Source: Sphingomonas hengshuiensis (lineage in GTDB: Bacteria; Pseudomonadota; Alphaproteobacteria; Sphingomonadales; Sphingomonadaceae). Taken from it: a stretch of 64,000 nucleotides of DNA. The translations under genes and the position numbers were made by a program. The stretch covers positions 2,728,001 to 2,792,000 of the forward strand of contig NZ_CP010836.1 of the NCBI RefSeq assembly GCF_000935025.1, in the 5' to 3' direction. Position 1 is the first letter of the stretch, and every line of letters starts with the position of its first letter. Below the pieces are notes generated by a model. It was given only the letters and a program-made list of their open reading frames with translations, did no database searches and was not told the origin of the DNA. Below are positions 1-8,788 of this stretch, one piece after another.

Positions 1-151
1 TGCCGCGATCGAACACGGCGGGATTCTCCCAGTCGGGGCGGCTCGAATCGATCTGGGGGGAGAGCGGGACGACCGGGCGGTTCTGCCCCTGCGTTCCGGG
101 AACGAGGACCAGCAGCGACAACATCGCCAATGCAGCAGCAGCCAGTTTCAT
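1..151 (-). CDS. N-terminus of a probable exported GH2 glycosidase (partial)
   Basis: Only the first 50 codons are in the window; the gene runs off the left edge. The start is ATG at 149-151 on the minus strand. Residues 1-22 form a signal peptide (MKLAAAALAMLSLLVLVPG). The mature start contains SRPDWENPAVFDRG, which resembles the opening DWENPxVF motif of glycoside hydrolase family 2 beta-galactosidases, where the strand-forming N-terminal sandwich domain begins. A periplasmic or exported GH2 enzyme is therefore likely, but only this motif supports it, and the catalytic region is not visible. Confidence 0.5.
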   Translation of the reverse strand, partial: MKLAAAALAMLSLLVLVPGTQGQNRPVVPLSPQIDSSRPDWENPAVFDRG

Positions 152-390
152 GATGCCCCTCTCGCCCGGATTCGCGCGTTTTCTTTGTCTGGCGCGTGTT
201 TGCACGATTGTCGCGCCGCGCGCGAGGTGGATTGGCGCGCTTCGCAAGCGCTGGCCGATGACATTTCGCAGCCAAAACCGGCACGCGCGAAATTTTCGTT
301 GCAACACCCCCTTGATCCAGTCGAGTGTCATCGCGACGCCGCATCACGGGTCCACGCGCCTTCGAGTCAAAGGATTTTCTGGAGCAGGGC

Positions 391-2481
391 ATGACGACAC
401 AGGATCGTCGCAGTTTCATTCGCACGATGATGGCGACCGCGGGTGCCGCGGCCAGTCTCACGCCCTCGATCGCGCGCGCGCTGGAGATTCCCGCCGATCG
501 CCGCACCGGCACGCTGAAGGACGTCGACCATGTCGTGATCCTCACCCAGGAGAATCGCGCCTTCGACCATTATTTCGGCACGATGCGCGGCGTCCACGGC
601 TTTGGCGACCGCTTCGCCCTCCCCGCGCCGCCGCTGCCCGGCGCGCCCGACCGCACCGTCCTGCTCCAGCCGAACGAGCATAGCGGCGTCGAGCCGGCGT
701 TCGTCGCGCCCTTCCGGCTCGATACCGCCACCGATTTCCGGCTCTACCGCCCGCTGGGGACCCCGCATGGCTTCACCGACAGCCAGGCGGCATGGGACAA
801 TGGCCGGATGGGCGCGTGGACTCGTGCCAAGCACAACCACGCGATGGCGCATTTCACCCGCGAGGACCTGCCCTTCCAATATGCCCTCGCCGAGGCGTTC
901 ACGCTGTGCGACGCCTATCATTGCGCGCTGCACCTGAGCACCAATCCCAACCGGCTCTATATCTGGACGGGCACGCATGATCCCATGGCGCGCGCTAATG
1001 GTCCGGCGATCGACAATGGCTATGACAGCCTTAAGGCCGATCCGCGCGGGCATGGCGGCTATCTGTGGACGACCTATCCCGAACGGCTGATGGCCGCGGG
1101 CATCGGCTTCCAGATCTATCAGGACATGGCCGATAATTTCGACGACAACCCGCTCGTCGGCTTCCGCCGCTATCGCGAGGCGCAGCGCAGTCGCACGGGC
1201 GCCGCAGCGCTGCTCGCGCAGCGGACGATGGCGACGCGCTCGCTCGACGACCTGCGGCAGGATGTCCGCGACCGGAAGCTGCCAGCGGTGTCGTGGATCG
1301 TCGCGCCCGCCGCGCTGTCCGAACACCCCAGCGTCTCCACCCCGCTCCAGGGCGGCGACTATACCGCACGGGTGCTCGACGCGCTCACCGCCAATCCCGA
1401 AGTCTGGGCGCGGACCGTGCTGCTGATCAATTTCGACGAGAATGACGGGCTGTTCGACCATGTCCCCCCGCCGGCACCCCCGGCGATCGTCTCCGGGCGC
1501 AGCATCGGCGCGACCAGCATCGCGGCGGACGACGAATATCATCGCCATTCGCAGGCGCCCACCGACGCGGTGTACCTCAACCGCCCCTATGGGCTCGGCC
1601 CCCGTGTCCCGCTCTATGTGATCTCGCCGTGGAGCAAGGGCGGGCATGTCGCGTCGGAGGTGTTCGACCACACCAGCGTGCTGCGCTTCCTCGAGGCCCG
1701 GTTCGGCGTCCGCGAGCCCAATATCAGCGCCTGGCGCCGCGCAGTGTGCGGCGACCTCACCTCCTGCTTCGATTTCCGCGCGCCCGACACCGTCGATTTC
1801 ATGGCGACGCTCCCCGCCACCGCCGCGCTGTCCGCGCGCGCGGCGAGCCTGAAGGGCATCCAGCCGCCGCTTCCCGATGCACTGAAGGCTCCCGTGCAGG
1901 AAACCGGGCTGCGCAGGCGACGCGCGACGCCCTACGCCCTCGACGCCCGGCTGCGCGGTGCGGCGCTGGCGTTCGCGAACCACTCGGCCGAGCGGGCAGC
2001 GGTGTTCCACGTCTATGACGTCGCACGCCTGGAAGCGGAGCCCGCGCGCTACACCGTGGGCGCCGGCAAGGAACTGGCCCACCCGCTTGCCCCGTCGGAC
2101 ACGCCGATCGATTTGTTCGTGCTCGGCCCCAATGGCTTCCACCGCCGCCTGACCGGGCGGAGCGACCGCTTCTCGGTGGGGATTACGAGCGGGAAAGCTG
2201 TCGCCGCCACGCTCCACGTCGCGAACCGCACCTCGGCTCCGCTGACGCTGGCGATGACCGACTGCGCCTATGGCGGATCGCCCGAGACGATCACCCTGGC
2301 CGCCGGGGCGACGCGCCGCATCACGCTGGACCTGACGAAGAGCCATGGCTGGTACGACCGGCAATTCGCGGGCGCCGGGCAGGTCTGGCGGATGGCGGGG
2401 CATGTCGAGGACGGCAAGCCCTCCTATTCGGACCCCGCCGCGGGCGGCAGCGGCCCCCTGCGGCTGGGCGCGCCCGCCTGA
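391..2481 (+). CDS. Phosphocholine-specific phospholipase C, Tat-exported
   Basis: The 696-aa protein belongs to the acid phosphatase-like phospholipase C family (PlcN/PlcH type), which hydrolyses phosphatidylcholine or sphingomyelin outside the cytoplasm. The ATG at 391 is chosen over an upstream GTG at 325 because it places a twin-arginine signal (DRRSFIR, residues 5-11) at the N-terminus, after a GGAGCAGG ribosome site. The family motif DHVVILTQENRAFDHYFG lies at residues 46-63, followed by the phosphoesterase domain to about residue 470. Two C-terminal beta-rich repeats of the bacterial phospholipase C C-terminal (DUF756) kind follow (about 530-690). The gene is monocistronic and diverges from the GH2 gene. 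Confidence 0.9.
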   Translation: MTTQDRRSFIRTMMATAGAAASLTPSIARALEIPADRRTGTLKDVDHVVILTQENRAFDHYFGTMRGVHGFGDRFALPAPPLPGAPDRTVLLQPNEHSGVEPAFVAPFRLDTATDFRLYRPLGTPHGFTDSQAAWDNGRMGAWTRAKHNHAMAHFTREDLPFQYALAEAFTLCDAYHCALHLSTNPNRLYIWTGTHDPMARANGPAIDNGYDSLKADPRGHGGYLWTTYPERLMAAGIGFQIYQDMADNFDDNPLVGFRRYREAQRSRTGAAALLAQRTMATRSLDDLRQDVRDRKLPAVSWIVAPAALSEHPSVSTPLQGGDYTARVLDALTANPEVWARTVLLINFDENDGLFDHVPPPAPPAIVSGRSIGATSIAADDEYHRHSQAPTDAVYLNRPYGLGPRVPLYVISPWSKGGHVASEVFDHTSVLRFLEARFGVREPNISAWRRAVCGDLTSCFDFRAPDTVDFMATLPATAALSARAASLKGIQPPLPDALKAPVQETGLRRRRATPYALDARLRGAALAFANHSAERAAVFHVYDVARLEAEPARYTVGAGKELAHPLAPSDTPIDLFVLGPNGFHRRLTGRSDRFSVGITSGKAVAATLHVANRTSAPLTLAMTDCAYGGSPETITLAAGATRRITLDLTKSHGWYDRQFAGAGQVWRMAGHVEDGKPSYSDPAAGGSGPLRLGAPA

Positions 2482-2485
2482 CGTC

Positions 2486-2656
2486 TCACACCGTCCAGAT
2501 CAGCAGATTCCCCAGGATCACCAGCGCACAGGCGAACATCAGCCCACCCTTCTGCCGGTCTCCCCCGCGCCAGGTGCGGACCGCGCCCCAGACCAGCACG
2601 GCGATCGCCGCGACGACGAGGCTCAGCATCAGCGGGTTGAGCGATGCATCGATCAT
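2486..2656 (-). CDS. Small two-helix membrane protein
   Basis: A 56-aa protein with two hydrophobic helices (about residues 8-24 and 38-54) joined by a short basic loop (RTWRGGDRQKGG), so probably an inner-membrane hairpin. Its ATG overlaps the stop of the preceding small gene by ATGA, which ties it to the dehydratase transcript. Its stop lies only 4 bp from the end of the convergent phospholipase gene. The family name is not recognised. Small paired membrane proteins of this kind are common next to serine/threonine dehydratase genes in sphingomonads, but no function is inferred. Confidence 0.7.
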   Translation of the reverse strand: MIDASLNPLMLSLVVAAIAVLVWGAVRTWRGGDRQKGGLMFACALVILGNLLIWTV

Positions 2657-2829
2657 CGCACCGCGACCCAAACGAGCGCGACGATCGCCACGCCCACGCC
2701 CGCGAAGCCCGCCACCACCTTGGGCTCGCCGCGATAGATCAGCCGCAGGAAATACCAGAGGAACAGCCCCACCCCGCGCGTCGCGACGCTCAATATGTTG
2801 GCCAGCACGGCGCCTGCGCGGTTCGCCAT
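2653..2829 (-). CDS. Small membrane protein
   Basis: A 58-aa protein, MANRAGAVLANILSVATRGV at the start, with an amphipathic/hydrophobic segment around residues 10-30 and a hydrophobic Val/Ala-rich C-terminal helix (about 39-57). The ATG is two bases after the dehydratase stop, and the stop overlaps the next ATG, so it sits in the middle of a three-gene transcript. No family is recognised. Confidence 0.65.
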   Translation of the reverse strand: MANRAGAVLANILSVATRGVGLFLWYFLRLIYRGEPKVVAGFAGVGVAIVALVWVAVR

Positions 2830-2831
2830 TT

Positions 2832-3800
2832 TCAGTCCTTCGATCCCAGGACGCGGGCATAGGCGTCCGGGTCCGCATTGCCCCCCGACAGGATCACGAG
2901 CAACCCCGGCTCGACCGCAACCTTGCCCGCGAGCAACGCCGCCAGCGCGACGGCGCCCCCCGGTTCGACCACCAGCCGCAGCTTCGCCGCGGCCCAGCGC
3001 TGCGCCTCGCGCACCTCGGCCTCGCTCACTGCCACGCCCAATGCGCCCCGCCGCGACAGCACGTCGAAGGTGAGCGGCGAGACCAATTTGGTCTGGAGCG
3101 CGTCGCACGCGGTCGGCGGCGGGTTGTCGCCCACCGGCTCGATCCATCCGGCCTCCAGGCTGCGGCGCATATCGTCCCAGCCCTCGGGCTCGACCACGAC
3201 CATCTCCGCCTCGGGCAGCGCGATCGCGAGCCCGGCGGCCAGCCCGCCGCCGCCGCACGGCACGATCACCCGCGCCGGATCGGGCAGCTTCGCCTCGATC
3301 ATCTGCGACATCGCCTCGATCCCGGCAGTGCCCTGCCCCTCGATCACCCAGGGATCGTCGAAGCTGGGGACCAGCACGGCGCCGCGCGCATGCGCCAGAT
3401 GCGCGGCGATCTTCTCCCGGCTCTCGGTCGCGCGGTCGTATCGGACGACCTCGGCGCCCATCGCCAGCGTCGCCTCCAGCTTCGTGCGCGGCGCGTCGGA
3501 CGGCATCACGATCACCGCGGGAATGCCCAGCCGCCGCGCCGCCCATGCGACTCCCTGCGCATGATTGCCCGACGAGAAGGCGACCACCCCCCGTTCGCGC
3601 GCGGCATCGTCGAGCGCGGTCAGCCGGTGCCATGCGCCGCGAATCTTGAACGCGCCGACGGGCTGCAGCGATTCCGCCTTGAACACCACCGGAATCCCGC
3701 GAAATTCTGTAATGAAAATAGGAGTTTGCGGCAGGATCGCTGCAATCTTCGCGGCCGCGTCGCGAACTCCGGCCCGCGTAGGTTGTCGCACAATCGTCAC
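2832..3800 (-). CDS. PLP-dependent serine/threonine dehydratase
   Basis: A 322-aa fold-type II PLP enzyme of the threonine/serine dehydratase family, converting threonine or serine to a 2-oxo acid and ammonia. The PLP lysine is Lys52 in GAFKIRGA; the substrate loop SSGNH is at 76-80, the phosphate-binding glycine loop GGGGL at 183-187, and a C-terminal SGGN motif is present. There is no ACT domain, so it is the short catabolic or racemase-like form rather than allosteric IlvA. The start is GTG at 3798-3800 with AGGGG six bases upstream. It heads an operon with the two small membrane proteins and diverges from the decarboxylase gene. Confidence 0.88.
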   Translation of the reverse strand: MTIVRQPTRAGVRDAAAKIAAILPQTPIFITEFRGIPVVFKAESLQPVGAFKIRGAWHRLTALDDAARERGVVAFSSGNHAQGVAWAARRLGIPAVIVMPSDAPRTKLEATLAMGAEVVRYDRATESREKIAAHLAHARGAVLVPSFDDPWVIEGQGTAGIEAMSQMIEAKLPDPARVIVPCGGGGLAAGLAIALPEAEMVVVEPEGWDDMRRSLEAGWIEPVGDNPPPTACDALQTKLVSPLTFDVLSRRGALGVAVSEAEVREAQRWAAAKLRLVVEPGGAVALAALLAGKVAVEPGLLVILSGGNADPDAYARVLGSKD

Positions 3801-3952
3801 ATATCGCCCCTGCTGTAGTTTTCCGGGTCTCGAATCGCTTTACACAGGGGAACCTCGCCCTTATGTGCCGCCTTCCGCTGCCCCATGGGACTTCCAACCG
3901 CAAGGCAGCTTTTGTCAACGACTCGCCGTCAGGCACTTGGAGGTCCCTTGAG

Positions 3953-5179
3953 TTGCACAAGCATCATCGCGCGCTGGGGTTAGCTGGTCCCCTTTCGAAC
4001 GCCGTTCGCGGCATCGACATCGCCAATCAGCGTCCGGTTCAGCCGGTTACGTTGACGCGTCCGCATGCGGCATCCCGCGCCGCCCGGTTCTTCGCAGAGA
4101 AGTTCCCGGGTCGCTCGATGTATGCTGTTAAAGCCAATCCCTCGCCGGATCTGCTTCAGATCCTGTGGGAGAGCGGAATCACGCATTACGACGTTGCATC
4201 GATCGCCGAGGTTCGGCTGGTCGCGACGACGCTTCCCGACGCGACCCTGTGCTTCATGCACCCGGTCAAGGCCGAGGAAGCGATCGCCGAGGCTTATTTC
4301 GATCACGGCGTCCGCGTGTTCAGCCTGGATTCGCTGGAAGAGCTGGAAAAGATCGTCGCCGCCACCAACGGCGCGACCGATCTGACGCTGTGCGTCCGGC
4401 TGCGGGTCTCGTCCGATCATTCGAAGCTCAGCCTCGCGTCGAAATTCGGCGTCGGCCCCGGCGAATCGAAGGAATTGCTGATCGCAGCGCGACAGGTCGC
4501 CGATGCCCTCGGCATCTGCTTCCATGTCGGCAGCCAGGCGATGTCGCCCGAAGCCTATGCGAACGCGATGGAGCGCGTGCGTGCGGCGATCGTCGACGCG
4601 GGCGTTACCGTGGACGTGATCGACGTCGGCGGCGGCTTCCCGTCGAGCTATCCCGGCATGGAGCCCCCGCCGCTCGAGCGCTATTTCGCGACGATCCACC
4701 GCGCGTTCGAAAGCCTGCCGGTCAGCTATTCGTCCGAACTCTGGTGCGAGCCCGGTCGCGCGCTGTGCGCCGAGTACAGCTCGATCGTAGTGCGCGTCGA
4801 GCGTCGCCGCGGGTCCGAACTGTACATCAACGACGGCGCCTATGGCGCGCTTTTCGATGCGGCGCATATCGGCTGGCGTTTCCCGGTCGAGCTGCTGCGC
4901 GAGCCCGATTCGAACGCGAAGGACATGGAGTTCAGCTTCTATGGCCCGACCTGCGACGATATGGACCATATGGCAGGCCCGTTCCTGCTCCCGGCGGACA
5001 TCCGCGCGGGGGACTATATCGAAATCGGGATGCTCGGCGCCTATGGCTCGGCGATGCGCACTGCGTTCAACGGCTTCGGGTCGGACCGGACGGTGATCGT
5101 CGGCGACGAACCGATGGTCTCGCTCTATGTCGCGGACGATACGGAACAGGCCCGGCCCTCGAACGTCGTCAAGCTGTAA
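3953..5179 (+). CDS. Ornithine decarboxylase-type (fold III) PLP decarboxylase
   Basis: A fold-type III PLP decarboxylase (408 aa) of the eukaryote-like ornithine/lysine decarboxylase group, expected to make putrescine. PLP lysine is Lys60 (MYAVKANPS), the glycine loop is DVGGGFPS, and the C-terminal catalytic cysteine is Cys334 in GPTCDDMD. I choose TTG at 3953 as start: GGAGGT at 3939-3944 is 8 bases upstream, and the resulting N-terminus HKHHRAL fits the family, whereas longer in-frame starts at 3863 read through promoter DNA. A REP-like palindrome separates it from the deoxyhypusine-synthase-like gene, which suggests joint polyamine synthesis. Confidence 0.85.
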   Translation: MHKHHRALGLAGPLSNAVRGIDIANQRPVQPVTLTRPHAASRAARFFAEKFPGRSMYAVKANPSPDLLQILWESGITHYDVASIAEVRLVATTLPDATLCFMHPVKAEEAIAEAYFDHGVRVFSLDSLEELEKIVAATNGATDLTLCVRLRVSSDHSKLSLASKFGVGPGESKELLIAARQVADALGICFHVGSQAMSPEAYANAMERVRAAIVDAGVTVDVIDVGGGFPSSYPGMEPPPLERYFATIHRAFESLPVSYSSELWCEPGRALCAEYSSIVVRVERRRGSELYINDGAYGALFDAAHIGWRFPVELLREPDSNAKDMEFSFYGPTCDDMDHMAGPFLLPADIRAGDYIEIGMLGAYGSAMRTAFNGFGSDRTVIVGDEPMVSLYVADDTEQARPSNVVKL

Positions 5180-5186
5180 CGCTAAC

Positions 5187-5268
5187 CCGTCATCCCGGCG
5201 GAAGCCGGGACCTCAGGCCGCAGAGACCTTCTCGCGGCACGAGGTCCCGGCCTTCGCCGGGATGACGG
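5187..5268. repeat. Palindromic intergenic repeat (REP-like, type A)
   Basis: Two 28-bp arms, 5187-5214 and 5241-5268, are inverted copies differing at about three positions. Each carries the core GTCATCCCGGC / GCCGGGATGAC. It is a typical proteobacterial intergenic palindrome between two co-directed genes, and may act as an RNA stability element or attenuator between them. Confidence 0.85.
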
Positions 5269-5330
5269 CGTTATACGGGTTTCCGCGTCCCCAATCGAAT
5301 GACGGCGGCTAAGTGAAGATGGGGAACCCC

Positions 5331-6386
5331 ATGACCGACACTCTCGTACCCAATGACACCCGCAAGGCGGAGCTGCTCTCGAAGCAGGTCAAGCATATCG
5401 ACATCACCAGCTTCGACGCGCGCCCGATCGTCGATGCGATGAGCGACATGAGCTTCACCAGCCGCGACCTCGGCCGCGCGACCAAGATCTATAACGACAT
5501 GCTGGCCGACAAGGACTGCACGGTCGTGCTGGTCATCGCCGGCTCGACCTCGGCGGGCGGCTGCATGGACCTGTATGCGGAGCTGATCCGCAACAACATG
5601 GTCGACGTCGTCGTCGCCACCGGCGCGACCATCGTCGACATGGATTTCTTCGAAGGGCTCGGCCACAAACATTATCAGGCGCTCGAAGTGCCCGATGACG
5701 ACACGCTGCGCTCGCTGCTGATCGACCGCATCTATGACACGTACATCGACGAGGAAGAGCTTCAGCACGTCGACCACACGATCTTCGAGATCGCCGAGAC
5801 GCTGGAGCCCAAGGCTTATTCGAGCCGCGCATTCATCCGCGAAATGGGCAAATATCTGGTCGAGCACGGCAAGAAGGACAACAGCCTGGTCAAGCTCGCC
5901 TATGAGCATGACGTGCCGATCTTCTGCCCGGCATTCGTCGACAGCTCGGCGGGTTTCGGGCTCGTCAAGCACCAGGTCGATTCGGTGAAGGCCGGCAAGC
6001 CGTACATGGTGCTCGACGCGATCGCCGACTTCCGCGAACTGACCGACATCAAGATCAAGGCGGGCACCACCGGCCTGCTGATGATCGGCGGCGGCGTACC
6101 GAAGAACTTCATCCAGGACACCGTCGTCTGCGCCGAAATCCTCGGCCATGACGATGTCGAAGTGCACAAGTACGCGGTCCAGATCACCGTCGCCGACGTC
6201 CGCGACGGCGCCTGCTCGTCCTCGACGCTCCAGGAAGCGGCGAGCTGGGGCAAGGTCAACACCGGCATCGAGCAGATGGTGTTCGCCGAAGCCGGCTCGG
6301 TGATGCCGCTGCTGGCATCCGACGCCTATCATCGCGGCCACTGGAAGGACCGTGCCAAGCGCGGCTGGGCGAAGCTCTTCGCCTGA
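5331..6386 (+). CDS. Deoxyhypusine synthase-like protein (probable polyamine enzyme)
   Basis: A 351-aa member of the deoxyhypusine synthase family. Bacteria lack the eIF5A substrate, and characterised bacterial homologues transfer aminobutyl or aminopropyl groups between small polyamines. The NAD-binding Rossmann core and the catalytic lysine region are intact: Lys258 in GGGVPKNF corresponds to the essential lysine loop of the eukaryotic enzyme. ATG 5331 follows GGGGAA; an in-frame GTG at 5313 is possible. Placed directly after an ornithine decarboxylase, it most plausibly makes homospermidine, the dominant polyamine of Sphingomonas; this substrate assignment is inference. Confidence 0.82.
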   Translation: MTDTLVPNDTRKAELLSKQVKHIDITSFDARPIVDAMSDMSFTSRDLGRATKIYNDMLADKDCTVVLVIAGSTSAGGCMDLYAELIRNNMVDVVVATGATIVDMDFFEGLGHKHYQALEVPDDDTLRSLLIDRIYDTYIDEEELQHVDHTIFEIAETLEPKAYSSRAFIREMGKYLVEHGKKDNSLVKLAYEHDVPIFCPAFVDSSAGFGLVKHQVDSVKAGKPYMVLDAIADFRELTDIKIKAGTTGLLMIGGGVPKNFIQDTVVCAEILGHDDVEVHKYAVQITVADVRDGACSSSTLQEAASWGKVNTGIEQMVFAEAGSVMPLLASDAYHRGHWKDRAKRGWAKLFA

Positions 6387-6496
6387 GCCGCACAGGGCGA
6401 GCCACGCTCGCCCTGAGACGGCGAAGGCCGGCCGGCGCGGCAACGCCGCGTCCGACGTCGCGGGATTAACTCCCGCGACGGCCTATCCGGAAAAAC

Positions 6497-6529
6497 GAAA
6501 CGGCCGAGGAGCAATCCCCGGCCGTTTTG
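6497..6529. terminator. Bidirectional rho-independent terminator
   Basis: A hairpin AACGGCCGAGG / CCCCGGCCGTT with a short loop, followed by TTTTGTTGTG on the plus strand and by TTTCGTTTTT on the minus strand. It lies between the convergent deoxyhypusine-synthase-like gene and the radical SAM gene and can serve both. Confidence 0.8.
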
Positions 6530-6548
6530 TTGTGTCGAAGGGCGCGCG

Positions 6549-8641
6549 TCAGATCCCGTCGCGGAAATGCCCTGCCGGGCGCGTCGGCCCCGGCAATGCC
6601 TTGCTCGCGCAGAGTCGCTCAGATCCGCCCAGACAGATCTGGCAGCCACGGCTGGTGGCGATCCCGTTGGAAAGCTGGGCGAACATTTGCAGCGCCTGCG
6701 GACTGGTCAGTGCATCGTGCAGGTTGCCGCCGAAATCGGCCAGCGAACCAAAGGTCGCCGTGCCGTTGAGGTCGAGGCAGCATATGCCTAGCCGCCCGGT
6801 CGCGAAGACCGCGAGCGAAGGTGCGGCGGTGAACCCACAGCTCTGGCTCGTCACCAGCTTGCGCTCGACCGCCCAGCGCGGATCATATTCGAGCAGAAGA
6901 TTGGCATAGGTGCCGACCGGACGCGCCGACATGAATGCCATCTGGGTAACGCCCATGGTGTCGCGCCAGGTGAGAATGGGCATGGGCGTGCTGTCCCCCT
7001 GCACCGATTCGGCAAAGGCGGCGAATATGGCTGCATCGCTGTTGCGGTGCGATTGCGCGCAGGCCTCGGGCGGGGCGCTTGCCGCGATGGTCGCGGCAAT
7101 GGCCTCCCATTTGCGGATATGGGCGAGCATCCGTTCGGGCCGGTCGGGAAAGGCCCGGCGGGTGACGGCATCGACCCGCTGGTCCTCGGCGCCGTTCGAG
7201 ACCATCTGATACAGCCGAAGATGCGAGGGCGCACGCTCGTTTACCATCTGGTGTAACAGCGCCGACACCCGCGTCACCAGCGTTTCGTAATCACCGATCT
7301 TGTGGCTGCGGGTGGCCTCATAGGATTCCTGGCTGTCATTGTGCAGCGATATGGCGATACCCGAAGGATAGTTGTTCGAAAGCTGTTTCAGCTTCTTGTC
7401 GACCAGCGTCATGCCATGCGTCGTGAAGAAGGTGGGGAATGGCAGCTTGCGCTCGCGGATATAGGCAAGGATTTCGGCGATGTTCGGGTGCAGCAGCGGC
7501 TCGCCATAGGCATTGAGCTGCATTGATCCGACATTCAGCGTGTCCGCAGTTGGTCGATCAGGTCCTTGATCTGCGGGAGCGGCAGCCAGGTGCGCGCGTC
7601 CTCGCGGAACATGTCGGGGCAGAAGGTGCATTTCTGGTTGCAGTGATTGGTGATCTCCAGCCACACGATGTCGACATGCGGCTTGCCGCCGCGCATCGGA
7701 TATCCGGTGACGGCGCGCGCGGCGGCAGGGGCGCCAAGGCTCCGCAAATACGCCACCGCAGCATCGGCCTCCGCCGGGTCCAGAAACGGCAGACTGCCCT
7801 CGATCGTCCGCGCCGCGAGGGCATCGGCCGCCGCCGCAGTAACGCCGGGTGCAGCCGCAAATGCCCACCGCATCCGATCGGTGCGCAGGGCTCCCAATGT
7901 GCCCCGCGCCGCATGAACGGCGACCAGCAGCGCCAGATCGGGTGCCAGATCGCTCTTGTCGCCATCGGACGATGGCAGGGACAATGCAGCGCCCGCCGCT
8001 CTGCCCGCCGCCGCGATGTCGCCGGCGTCGAGCGCGAAACGGAGCCGGGCGCGGTGGGCGGAGATGTCGAGCGGAGCGGCGTCGATGCCGGCGACCGCCG
8101 CATCGGCATCCGCAAATCCCAGCACGGCAGGCGCAAGATGCGCGCCCATTGCCGGCACACAGCCCGCCCAGCGGCACCGCGCCACCCAGGCGGCATGATC
8201 CAGCGCCGGGCTGGTCCCGATCGTGCGCGCCTGGCTGAGCAGCAACGCTGCCTGTTCATGGCTGCCCGCCGCAGAAAGCAGCCCGAGCAGCGACAACAGC
8301 CCGATTTCGTTGATCACGCTCACGTCGCGGGGTCCGTCGCCAAAGGCGCCCTCCAGCGTCAGATCGAACATCACTGCGGCGAGTTCGCGAGGCAGAGTGG
8401 CGAGGGCCGCATAGGCCGCAGTCGATCGCGCATCGGCACGAAACGCAGACAGCAACGTGCCGACACAGCGCGCGAGAAGCGGCGTGATCTGCGCAATCTG
8501 CTCGGGCGTGCAGGACTCGAACGGGGCAAGCACGGTGCCCACCGCCCCGATACCTTCCGCCTGAAGCACCTCCTGCGCCAACGCGATCGCTTCGGCCAGA
8601 TCGACAGGACCCGCTAGCGGGAATAAGGTGTTCTCGCGCAT
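6549..8641 (-). pseudogene. Radical SAM protein with SPASM-like C-terminus, frameshifted
   Basis: Two overlapping reading frames make one radical SAM protein of about 697 aa. The first frame (8641 to a stop at 7535-7537) encodes a roughly 320-aa helical N-terminal region of unknown kind and the iron-sulfur motif CNQKCTFC (Cys333, 337, 340). The second frame picks up near 7540-7556 with LNAYGEPLLHPN, continues the radical SAM barrel, and ends in a cysteine-bearing auxiliary cluster region (GICCLDLNG, then RGCQICLGG). The shift equals loss of one base (or gain of two) near 7540-7556. It may be a real inactivating mutation or an assembly error. Alternative start: ATG 8662. Substrate unknown; no obvious precursor peptide nearby. 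Confidence 0.75.
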
Positions 8642-8726
8642 AGGTTTTTCTCGCTGGACCATGGCGCAGCAAGCGCCAGGGTTTTGCCAGCGCACCGTGC
8701 CCTGGCTCTGACCATTATGGCGCCGA

Positions 8727-8757
8727 CCCGGCAAAGCGCGGGGCCTTGCCGGGTTTT
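8727..8757. other. Terminator-like inverted repeat
   Basis: Perfect 8-bp stem CCCGGCAA / TTGCCGGG (8727-8734, 8746-8753), followed on the plus strand by TTTT. A second imperfect hairpin GCCAGGG/CCCTGGC is at 8675-8706. The T-run faces the plus strand, although the flanking genes read minus, so function as a terminator for the SDR gene is uncertain. Confidence 0.4.
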
Positions 8758-8788
8758 GGCGATCCAAGGATCCGCAGCGAACCTGTGC

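Noticed and set aside
7535..7560. Programmed ribosomal frameshift in the radical SAM gene
   Set aside because: There is no slippery heptamer or downstream structure that I can see, and the family is not known for it. Mutation or sequence error is simpler.
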